In this document: piece after piece, positions 1 to 6,094 of the stretch
Layout: each line of letters begins with the position of its first letter
How positions within the stretch are numbered: the stretch's first letter is position 1
Assembly (NCBI GenBank): GCA_019090565.1
Contig: JAHRVS010000113.1
Span: forward strand, 1-10,669
Direction of reading: 5' to 3'
From: Gammaproteobacteria bacterium
GTDB taxonomy: Bacteria; Pseudomonadota; Gammaproteobacteria; Pseudomonadales; UBA3067
DNA length: 10,669 bases
The notes under the pieces: generated by a model
The model's input: the letters and a program-made list of their open reading frames with translations, nothing else
What the model was told of the DNA's origin: nothing
Database searches by the model: none
Made by a program: the position numbers and the translations under genes

Positions 1-3000
1 ATTTCTCTGCCGCTTTAATAAACTCAGCAGGAGGAAGCATTTCACCATCATCACCCTCAACCGACAAAAGCACCTCATAGTGCGATGCAACTTCGGGATC
101 ACTCACCAGGGAAATTTTTTGTCCCCGTAAATGTAGGCGATCTTCATCCATCGCCTGATTTAAACGGGCAACCCAGCCCATAATATCCTGCCGCTCTTGA
201 ATTTGGTTGTCATTTACACTAAAAACTTCGATTCGGTTTCTGCCTGCATCTTTGGCGCTAGTCAACGCCTCACTGACAGCCCTCATCACATTTCCAGAAG
301 AAATGGTTTTTTCATTCACGACGACCATACCCACGCTGGCTGTAATAGAATATGCTTTATCCTCCCAGGTGAATCGGTACGCTTCGATTGCATGCAGTTG
401 GTTATCAATAATCTGATGGGCATCTGCTTCATTTGAATATCGTATTATCAGTCCAAACTCATCGTTCCCCATGCGCGCGACTGTGCCACTGCTTGGCATC
501 CATTGCTGGAGAATGTCGGAAACATCTTTTAATAGTTGGTCGCCTGCCTCAATGCTGCAAGTATTATTAATAACTTTGAATTGATCCAAGTTCAGGTCGC
601 AGACTACATATTGATTTTTAAACTCCCTTGCCTCAAAAATAATATCTTCAATTTGAAGATCAAACTCTTTGCGGTTCGCTAAACCCGTCAATGAATCGTG
701 CGTAGCATGATGCTGTAATTCATCGAAGGTCTCTTCCACCATGAATTCCAGACCCCGTTCAACTAATGGCAACCCATCCTCTTGAATGATTTTAAAGGTA
801 TCCTCTCTAAGACGTCGAACTATTTCCACAAGAGATAATTCAAGATTCTTGATACCTTGTTCGTTAACAAAAGCATAATAAGTATGGGAGTCATTTAGCC
901 ACGCCAGACGCAACCTTTTCACTAATCCATCAACACTGGTGAAATCGACTAGATCCCCTATAGATAAGTTTTGAGCGCGTACTAAAGGTTGCCGTAAATC
1001 TGCATTATTATTCCAAATATATTCAGCATTTTTACTTTCTAGGTGTAGGCGAACCTCTTCATTTTTAGTTACAAAACAGCGCGCAACATTATCTATTTCA
1101 ACAGATGAAAACTGTACGCCCGCGCTATTTAACATTTCTCGATAGGCAATAAATTCACTAGCATCGCTCAACTCACCCGCATTATATTTTTTTATGTCGT
1201 CACACACGTGATCATATATTTCACCTTGACTATCCTGCTCATTCCCAAGGTAACAAGCAACACTTTTATCCAAGACTCTTAAGCAGTCACCCCACTCTTT
1301 TTTTTCTGGCCGCAACAGTGACAACATCATAACTTCTTTCCAGCCTAAATCTAAAAGCACCTTTACAATGGCTGGCATCTTATCCTCTGTTGCATACCGA
1401 TCGATTGCTGACAAGCAGGCTTTTTTAGCACAAACAATTTTCTCCTGCCCATTACAGGATTCCGTGACGCGATTTATGTTTTTTCGATACGCCTTCTTTT
1501 TTACATCAACCAACTTATTAACATCTTCCAATGCCGTATCAAATACACTCTCATCACTATTATAATTATCTATCACTGAGGAAATAACCCCGTCGATTCC
1601 AGCTAATGCTTTGGTATTACTTGCGACCCCAGTAACATCTAATTCGGCAATTCTATTTATCAATAAACGGGCAGGATGAATCTGATTTTCATAAAATGAT
1701 TCATCTGAAAAAACAAGCTTACTCAAAGGTAATTTGAGTTTTTCGATGCGTATCGCCACCTCATGATTCGATACATTCTCTAGCATGGATTCAAACAAAC
1801 GGTCAACATTTTCAAGTTTGCTTTGATCCAGAGTACTTAATTTTGGCCCCGTATCAGTATCAAATAGCGCGGCGGCCTTGACCAGGCCCCCTTCCGCATT
1901 ATCTAGTAAACTTTGTTGCGCCCTATCTAGGACCTGCATTACCTCTGCATCACTGACTGTCTTTAAATCCCCTTCTGAATCCGAATTTAAAGTTGGTTTC
2001 AATTGATGAAATAAAGACCCAGGTTCAAACCCCTTCTCAGGTTTAGAGCCGATTTCCATTAGGCTCTGGATCGTTTTATACGCATTCTTTGCGATACTTT
2101 GCTGCTGATCAAATTGCTTTTGATGCCCGTTATTCCCATTCGCTATCCGCCCCAAAAACGACGAATCAAAAACTGCATCATTTTTCGCATCAGTACCAGC
2201 GAAGCTTGGTGACTCAGCAAAATCTGGCCTACCAGCACCGCTGTCACTTGCTACTTGTTGCGTTTTTAACGGCTCCCCCATTGGTCTACTGGATAAGTTA
2301 GAGTCATTAGGATGAGGCTGCTCAGAGCCATATCCCGGCACGCCCCCCTCTGTAGCACTATCACTGACAACATCAATTTTTTGCGCGCAGCTACTACTAG
2401 TACGGCCTGATGCTGAACGAGGGAGATTATCAACATCCAAATTTGGAAGAATGCCACTATTGATGAGGATGTCATTAATTTCATCAAAGACAAGGGCTAG
2501 CCTATTTATAAAATTCGACTCAAATACATCAAATATTACTTTTTCTGAAATGGTTTCAATCGCAAGGCTCGAAAAGCACCCTGCAAAGGCATCAAAGAAT
2601 GCACCGGGAGATACGGGTATTTGCTGATCGTTCAAATCAACGTTAAGCAATGCCGAGTAACGTAGCTTTAGCTCTAACAAAGTCTTTTCATACGTTTGAT
2701 TTGCTCGGGTAATGATCACCTTTCCAACCAACCACCCTTCAAAATCCTCTTTTCCAACTAATTCCAATCCGCTGAGCGAGCTACCATGAGTGCTTGAAAT
2801 GGGGGAATCGCCGCCCTGCCCACCAATATTTCCTCCCGTATATTTGTCAAAATGATCTATCACAGACTTATTAAAGCCGGTAACAATCTCTCTTCTTTTC
2901 GTTTTTAGTTCTCGACTGGCGGCAAAAAAAGAAGACTGCACCATATTATTTGTTGATTTATCACCGCTATTCATTAACGCGCTATCGACTTCAGAGAAAA

Positions 3001-3460
3001 ACCCCTGCATCAACGCGGTGATATTATCAGAGACACATCGTTTGCAAAGAGTGGTGATGCGCTGAACACCCTCATCGTTAGTGCTAAATGTAGCGCGACC
3101 ATTATTTTTCTCAACCAAACTTTCTATTCGTTCGAGGCCATGGCTGTAATTATCCAAAGCCAACAGCGCCGCTTTATCTGCGTTTATAAATGACACGCCA
3201 ATAGAACAGTTCACGATACGCGCGACACGCGATTTTAATTGAAAGCTATGAAAACTATTTTTTGAAGGGACCTGAATGCAAACACTTACTTCATCACCAA
3301 GGGTCATGTGCATCTTAAAGTAGCTCATGCTGGACCCAATATCGACCAACATTCCCCCCGCACAAAAATCCATCGCTGTGCAAGCAATCGCGTCACTGCC
3401 TTTTGTCAGAATCTGCGCGTCTAGTTTAAGCGGTACCCTTATATAACGTCTCTGTTCCAC
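1..3460 (-). CDS. PilZ-DUF1631-GGDEF-EAL protein, cyclic-di-GMP signalling (3' end beyond window)
   Basis: One open frame runs uninterrupted from a GTG at 3460-3458 to the left edge: 1153 codons, C-terminus missing. The start is fixed by an in-frame stop at 3496-3494 with no ATG, GTG or TTG between. Residues 4-8 (RRYIR) and 31-36 (DFCAGG) match the two c-di-GMP-binding signatures of PilZ, with Cys where Ser is usual. A long, mainly helical DUF1631-like region follows, interrupted at about 345-440 by a Ser/Gly/Asn/Asp-rich linker that is probably disordered. The DUF1631 end is recognisable just before the GGDEF domain, which opens at D922 (DSLTGLANR). Its active-site motif is GNDEF (998-1002), with Asn for the second Gly and no RxxD inhibitory site five residues upstream. 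The EAL domain begins near 1095 and carries EVL at 1129-1131. Known: these domains bind, make or break c-di-GMP. Inferred: a cytosolic c-di-GMP receptor or scaffold with weak or absent cyclase activity. No membrane segment was seen. Confidence 0.9.
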   Translation of the reverse strand, partial: MEQRRYIRVPLKLDAQILTKGSDAIACTAMDFCAGGMLVDIGSSMSYFKMHMTLGDEVSVCIQVPSKNSFHSFQLKSRVARIVNCSIGVSFINADKAALLALDNYSHGLERIESLVEKNNGRATFSTNDEGVQRITTLCKRCVSDNITALMQGFFSEVDSALMNSGDKSTNNMVQSSFFAASRELKTKRREIVTGFNKSVIDHFDKYTGGNIGGQGGDSPISSTHGSSLSGLELVGKEDFEGWLVGKVIITRANQTYEKTLLELKLRYSALLNVDLNDQQIPVSPGAFFDAFAGCFSSLAIETISEKVIFDVFESNFINRLALVFDEINDILINSGILPNLDVDNLPRSASGRTSSSCAQKIDVVSDSATEGGVPGYGSEQPHPNDSNLSSRPMGEPLKTQQVASDSGAGRPDFAESPSFAGTDAKNDAVFDSSFLGRIANGNNGHQKQFDQQQSIAKNAYKTIQSLMEIGSKPEKGFEPGSLFHQLKPTLNSDSEGDLKTVSDAEVMQVLDRAQQSLLDNAEGGLVKAAALFDTDTGPKLSTLDQSKLENVDRLFESMLENVSNHEVAIRIEKLKLPLSKLVFSDESFYENQIHPARLLINRIAELDVTGVASNTKALAGIDGVISSVIDNYNSDESVFDTALEDVNKLVDVKKKAYRKNINRVTESCNGQEKIVCAKKACLSAIDRYATEDKMPAIVKVLLDLGWKEVMMLSLLRPEKKEWGDCLRVLDKSVACYLGNEQDSQGEIYDHVCDDIKKYNAGELSDASEFIAYREMLNSAGVQFSSVEIDNVARCFVTKNEEVRLHLESKNAEYIWNNNADLRQPLVRAQNLSIGDLVDFTSVDGLVKRLRLAWLNDSHTYYAFVNEQGIKNLELSLVEIVRRLREDTFKIIQEDGLPLVERGLEFMVEETFDELQHHATHDSLTGLANRKEFDLQIEDIIFEAREFKNQYVVCDLNLDQFKVINNTCSIEAGDQLLKDVSDILQQWMPSSGTVARMGNDEFGLIIRYSNEADAHQIIDNQLHAIEAYRFTWEDKAYSITASVGMVVVNEKTISSGNVMRAVSEALTSAKDAGRNRIEVFSVNDNQIQERQDIMGWVARLNQAMDEDRLHLRGQKISLVSDPEVASHYEVLLSVEGDDGEMLPPAEFIKAAEK

Positions 3461-3491
3461 TTCACACCATAATTGAATACAGTTAAAAGAC

Positions 3492-3520
3492 GCTTAACTT
3501 AATATGTCACTAACTTAAGC
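3492..3520. promoter_or_regulatory. 10-bp imperfect inverted repeat upstream of the PilZ-DUF1631 gene, possible operator
   Basis: GCTTAACTTA (3492-3501) and TAACTTAAGC (3511-3520) are inverted copies matching at 9 of 10 positions, separated by 9 bp. The same stretch contains a direct repeat, TAACTTAA, at 3495-3502 and 3511-3518, because TTAA is self-complementary. It lies 32-60 bp upstream of the GTG start of the minus-strand gene, where a promoter or repressor site would be expected. No convincing -35/-10 pair is visible, and the regulator is unknown. Confidence 0.3.
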
Positions 3521-3576
3521 AGCAATGGATTTTCTCAATCCGAAACGAACTCGGCAAGGCCAGAAAAGGAAAGCGC

Positions 3577-3696
3577 TATACTTAACCTCGATCTTGAGCC
3601 ACCCCCTCTACAAACACCCCATAATCAATGCAGCGGGATAAAGTGCCAAGGAGCACCAACTTCTTACCAATTCTAGTCAAGTTCCGGGTGCTTTTT
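3577..3696 (+). ncRNA. candidate small RNA ending in a terminator hairpin
   Basis: A -10-like TATACT at 3577-3582 lies about 110 bp before a hairpin with a U-tract (listed separately), and no protein gene on this strand ends nearby. A transcript starting near 3589 would be about 105-110 nt long. The -35 position (about 3554-3559) does not match the consensus, so the promoter is weak or needs an activator. A 39-codon ATG frame (3628-3747) runs through the hairpin and shows no recognisable protein features. I do not recognise the RNA as a known family. This is inference from promoter-like and terminator-like signals only. Confidence 0.25.
3652..3696 (+). terminator. Rho-independent terminator-like hairpin
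   Basis: AGCACC (3652-3657) plus AACTT (3658-3662) pair with AAGTT (3679-3683) and GGTGCT (3687-3692). The stem is two-part, 6 + 5 bp, with a 3-nt bulge and a 16-nt loop, followed by TTTTT at 3692-3696. The T-run is on the plus-strand side only, which gives the direction. The only upstream gene, the PilZ protein, is transcribed away from it, so whatever it terminates is unannotated. Confidence 0.5.
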
Positions 3697-3930
3697 ACCC
3701 TAGTAACTAATCTTTACGATATACGCATCGATACCACACTCGGCTAGTTTTTTATTTTTATGTCAATAACAAGCAGTTACATAACCTTTCATTGGCGTAC
3801 CTACATCCCCGCGCTCCCCGCTAACACGCGTAAAAACAACCAAACAATAAGAACAAATATTTCGGCCAAAATTGACACATGCAAGCCAGCTTAGAAGCAG
3901 TGCCTCATGGTGCTAGAGCCCCTTCTCCCT
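3697..3930. other. intergenic stretch with nothing recognisable
   Basis: I see no gene, RNA or clear regulatory site here. A T-rich run sits at about 3749-3762. A TTGACA (3871-3876) has no partner -10 at the right distance. AGTGCCT at 3899-3905 can pair with AGGCACT at 3968-3974, but the 76-nt span does not fold as a tRNA. Confidence 0.5.
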
Positions 3931-3936
3931 TGTTGG

Positions 3937-4038
3937 TATAATGGTAGGGGTGATGTTTTCAGTGTGAAGGCACTAATGACAATCTATTTAGATTCGAATA
4001 AAAAATCTGAATTTATCTGTTCCCATAAGTCTGGTTAG
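3937..4038 (+). other. candidate 20-residue ORF with promoter-like and RBS-like signals
   Basis: TATAAT (3937-3942) is a perfect -10 hexamer, though no matching -35 is present. GAAGG (3966-3970) lies 5 nt before an ATG at 3976, which opens a 20-codon frame ending in TAG at 4036-4038. The peptide (MTIYLDSN...) is hydrophilic, with no signal or membrane segment, and I do not recognise it. The frame also contains AATCT-ATTT-AGATT (3981-3994), a small perfect hairpin. It could be a leader peptide, a remnant of a gene cut off by the MITE-like element downstream, or chance. Genes of this size cannot be judged from one sequence. Confidence 0.2.
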
Positions 4039-4048
4039 ATAAGCAGCG

Positions 4049-4071
4049 CATCAGGCAAAACCTGCCTCATG
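4049..4071. repeat. 9-bp inverted-repeat hairpin without U-tract
   Basis: CATCAGGCA (4049-4057) pairs with TGCCTCATG (4063-4071) across a 5-nt loop, with one C-C mismatch. It lies 11 bp after the stop of the candidate small ORF and 8 bp before the MITE-like element. No T-run follows, so a classic intrinsic terminator is not supported. It could be a protein-binding palindrome or a stabilising stem. Confidence 0.4.
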
Positions 4072-4079
4072 AAGTGGCC

Positions 4080-4321
4080 TAAGGGCATCTCTAAAAATAG
4101 TGATTTTCAGGTGGGGGTAAGAAAGCCCCGCACGGACGACTGCATGGATGCAGGAGGTAGAGCAATGCAGGACGCAGTTGCCGAGAGCAGCAGTATATAA
4201 GGCATGCACGAGGATTCAAGTACGGAACTTATGCACACGATGTGCTGTATTCCGGTTTTGCAGGAGCCTTAAACGGTGACACAGCTATCGCGTAAAAAAT
4301 GTATTTTTAGAAGTGCCCTTA
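4080..4321. mobile_element. MITE-like element, 242 bp with 20-bp terminal inverted repeats
   Basis: The left end TAAGGGCATCTCTAAAAATA (4080-4099) and the reverse complement of the right end (4302-4321) match at 18 of 20 positions; the two differences are adjacent (TC against CT). Both outermost dinucleotides are TA, fitting a TA target duplication around a 238-bp core (4082-4319), although TA could simply be part of the repeat. The interior has no transposase and no ORF of useful length. It contains short palindromes: GGGG/CCCC at about 4112-4129, CTGCAT-GG-ATGCAG (4140-4153), and GCAC/GTGC around 4232-4244. These suggest a folded RNA. Short length, paired ends and no coding capacity are the marks of a non-autonomous element moved by a transposase elsewhere. 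It ends 82 bp before modA, so it probably lies in or next to the modABC promoter or leader. The family is not assigned. Confidence 0.65.
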
Positions 4322-4403
4322 AGTGATTTTCTAAAGCTTCATGTTTAAAGTGAAGAGGCAGCGCCAGTAAAAACCCCACAACCTAGTAACGCCCCCTTAC
4401 CCT

Positions 4404-5195
4404 ATGTCAAATCAATCACCTATGCACTACCCCCTCTTATTGAATATTCTGCTCGGCCTGACTGGCCTCGGCCTTTCTCCCCTAGCCTCATCCGCCACTG
4501 TACACATTGCCGTAGCCTCAAACTTTTCTAACACCATAAAGAGTCTGATAACGCCTTTTGAAAAACAAAGCGGGAACTCCGTCATTGCAAGCTATGGCTC
4601 AAGTGGGCAGCTTTACGCTCAAATACGTAACGGCGCCCCTTATGAAGTATTCCTGTCAGCAGACCAGCTTCGCCCTAACCTGCTCATTCAGGATGGGTAC
4701 GCAGACTCAAGCAACGGCTTCATTTACGCCCAAGGACAGATCGTTCTATGGTCTCCAAATAAAACGAATCATCTCAATAAGCAAACCCTTATTTCAGAAC
4801 GCCGCGATGGCTTGCTTGCGATCGCCAACCCCAAGCATGCGCCCTATGGCTCAGCAGCCATTCAAATATTGAAACAACTTAATGTTTACCAAGCCTGGAA
4901 AAAGAGACTCATTACGGGGCAAAATATCGCCCAAACTCAGCAGTTTATTGCGAGTAAAAACGTCTCATTTGGCTTTATTTGCTATTCACAAGTCGCGGCA
5001 TTACCCCCTGATGAACAGGGGGCTTATTGGCTTGTGCCTACGCATTACTACAAGCCGCTCCTGCAGCAGCTAGTAATATTAAAGAAAGGGCAACACAACC
5101 CGGCAGCATTGAGATTTATCAAATTCCTAAAATCGCCACAAGCACAGGCGATCATTCTCAGGCACGGATATTTACCCGGCCCAATGCCACCGTAG
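4404..5195 (+). CDS. modA: molybdate ABC transporter, periplasmic binding protein ModA
   Basis: ModA captures molybdate (and usually tungstate) in the periplasm and delivers it to ModBC. The 263-residue product is of normal length. A hydrophobic segment at about 9-27 ends in ASSA, so signal peptidase I probably cuts after A31. Family segments are visible in order: AVASNF (36-41), YGSSGQL (64-70), a VFLSAD stretch (82-87), APYGSAA (146-152), and the C-terminal GQNIAQ...FGFICYSQV segment (172-197). The serines near 39 and 66-67 are the expected oxyanion ligands. The signal peptide's n-region has no Lys or Arg, which is unusual. A second ATG at 4422 (M7) would give a shorter start with the same feature; neither start has a clear Shine-Dalgarno. 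It is the first gene of modABC. No ModE-type operator was recognised upstream. Confidence 0.95.
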   Translation: MSNQSPMHYPLLLNILLGLTGLGLSPLASSATVHIAVASNFSNTIKSLITPFEKQSGNSVIASYGSSGQLYAQIRNGAPYEVFLSADQLRPNLLIQDGYADSSNGFIYAQGQIVLWSPNKTNHLNKQTLISERRDGLLAIANPKHAPYGSAAIQILKQLNVYQAWKKRLITGQNIAQTQQFIASKNVSFGFICYSQVAALPPDEQGAYWLVPTHYYKPLLQQLVILKKGQHNPAALRFIKFLKSPQAQAIILRHGYLPGPMPP

Positions 5196-5207
5196 CGAAT
5201 TTTTGAA

Positions 5208-5321
5208 ATGCGCATATTGAACCTGATTTTAACGTCGCAGGGGCCAACCCAGCGGGGTTTCAACAAGCTGCTAGGGTTCTTCCCTTTACTCCTTGCTGAA
5301 CAATGGCCCAACTGTTGCTAG
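5208..5321 (+). other. doubtful 37-residue ORF in the modA-modB gap
   Basis: An ATG 12 bp after the modA stop opens a 37-codon frame ending in TAG (5319-5321). It has a hydrophobic patch (LLGFFPLLLAE) and a Cys-Cys end. No RBS is visible and I recognise no family. Two small hairpins overlap it: AACCC-AGCG-GGGTT (5246-5259) followed by only one extra T, and GTTGC/GCAAC (5314-5332). It may be chance, or a translated spacer linking modA to modB. Confidence 0.15.
5246..5260 (+). promoter_or_regulatory. small hairpin in the modA-modB spacer
   Basis: AACCC (5246-5250) and GGGTT (5255-5259) form a 5-bp stem with a 4-nt loop. The following T-run is too short for a strong terminator. It could partly attenuate read-through or protect the 3' end of the modA message, which would make binding protein more abundant than permease, a common need in ABC importers. 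The function is inferred from position only. Confidence 0.25.
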
Positions 5322-5401
5322 AATGGGGCAACCGTAAATTCTGATCACTATGGCGCTATCCGCTTTATTGGCACCTTAAAACAAGCAGGCTCTGTTCGTT
5401 C

Positions 5402-6094
5402 ATGCTGCAAACTATAGCCGAAATTGATTTACAACCCGTCTGGCTTTCATTAAAGCTCGCTACATTCACCACTATTTTTATATTAGCGGCCGCCATTCCT
5501 CTCGCCTGGTGGCTCCATCAAGAAGGAAACAGGTCTGTCAAAGGCGCGATTGGGGCCATCGCTACGCTACCGTTAATTTTGCCCCCCTCCGTATTGGGCT
5601 TCTACCTGCTGCTTTTGCTCGGCCCTAACGGCCCTATTGGCCAATTAAACGAACGGTTCGACTTAGGGTCTCTTGCTTTCACATTTGAAGGTTTAATGCT
5701 TGCCTCTTTTATCTATTCCTTTCCCTTTGCCTTACAACCCATTCAAAATGCCTTTCAAACAATGAGCAAGGGGCAAATGGAAGCCGCGGCAACACTGCGC
5801 GCCTCCCCTATCGACCGTTTTTTTACTGTCGCCCTACCACTGGCGCGCCCAGGGCTTCTCAGTGGCGCCACCCTGGCGTTCGCACATACCATTGGGGAGT
5901 TTGGCGTCATACTCATGATAGGGGGGAATATTCCAGGCGAAACACGAGTACTATCTATCGCCATTTATGATCATGTTGAAAGCATGGAATACACGCAAGC
6001 CCATATTCTTTCAGCAGGCATGCTTATTTTTTCGTTTTTGGTTCTCTTTATTCTTAATAGCTTTCACCAACGGCGTGGTAAGTATTATTTATGA
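5402..6094 (+). CDS. modB: molybdate ABC transporter permease ModB
   Basis: ModB forms the inner-membrane channel for molybdate as a homodimer. The 230-residue length matches the family. Hydrophobic segments lie at about 15-37, 50-73, 97-116, 141-170 and 200-220, agreeing with five or so transmembrane helices. The cytoplasmic EAA loop that docks on ModC starts at E127 (EAAATLRAS, then FFTVALPLARPG). The usually conserved Gly of this loop is Arg (R133). The IGEFG segment after it is typical of ModB/CysT-type permeases. The start is secure: upstream to the in-frame stop at 5342-5344 there is no other ATG, GTG or TTG. No good RBS is visible. The stop overlaps the modC start as ATGA (6091-6094), indicating translational coupling. 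The 206-bp gap from modA is longer than usual for this operon. Confidence 0.95.
   Translation: MLQTIAEIDLQPVWLSLKLATFTTIFILAAAIPLAWWLHQEGNRSVKGAIGAIATLPLILPPSVLGFYLLLLLGPNGPIGQLNERFDLGSLAFTFEGLMLASFIYSFPFALQPIQNAFQTMSKGQMEAAATLRASPIDRFFTVALPLARPGLLSGATLAFAHTIGEFGVILMIGGNIPGETRVLSIAIYDHVESMEYTQAHILSAGMLIFSFLVLFILNSFHQRRGKYYL

Noticed and set aside
2266..2493. 75-codon minus-strand frame, and several similar frames on both strands inside 1-3460.
   Set aside because: They are out of frame with the 1153-codon gene that covers the whole stretch and has recognisable domains; the others show none.
3628..3747. 39-codon ATG frame on the plus strand.
   Set aside because: It reads straight through the terminator-like hairpin, has no RBS, and its composition resembles no protein I know.
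3899..3974. A 76-nt span closed by a 7-bp AGTGCCT/AGGCACT pairing, with a GGTATAATGGTAG stretch like a D-loop and TTCGAAT just downstream: a possible tRNA.
   Set aside because: The 17 nt before the 3' arm cannot form a T-arm, no anticodon arm folds, and TTCGAAT lies outside the closing stem.
4080..4403. A molybdenum-cofactor riboswitch or ModE operator in the modA leader.
   Set aside because: I could not match the conserved Moco RNA core or a CGNTATAT-type palindrome; the structure seen is better explained by the inverted-repeat element.
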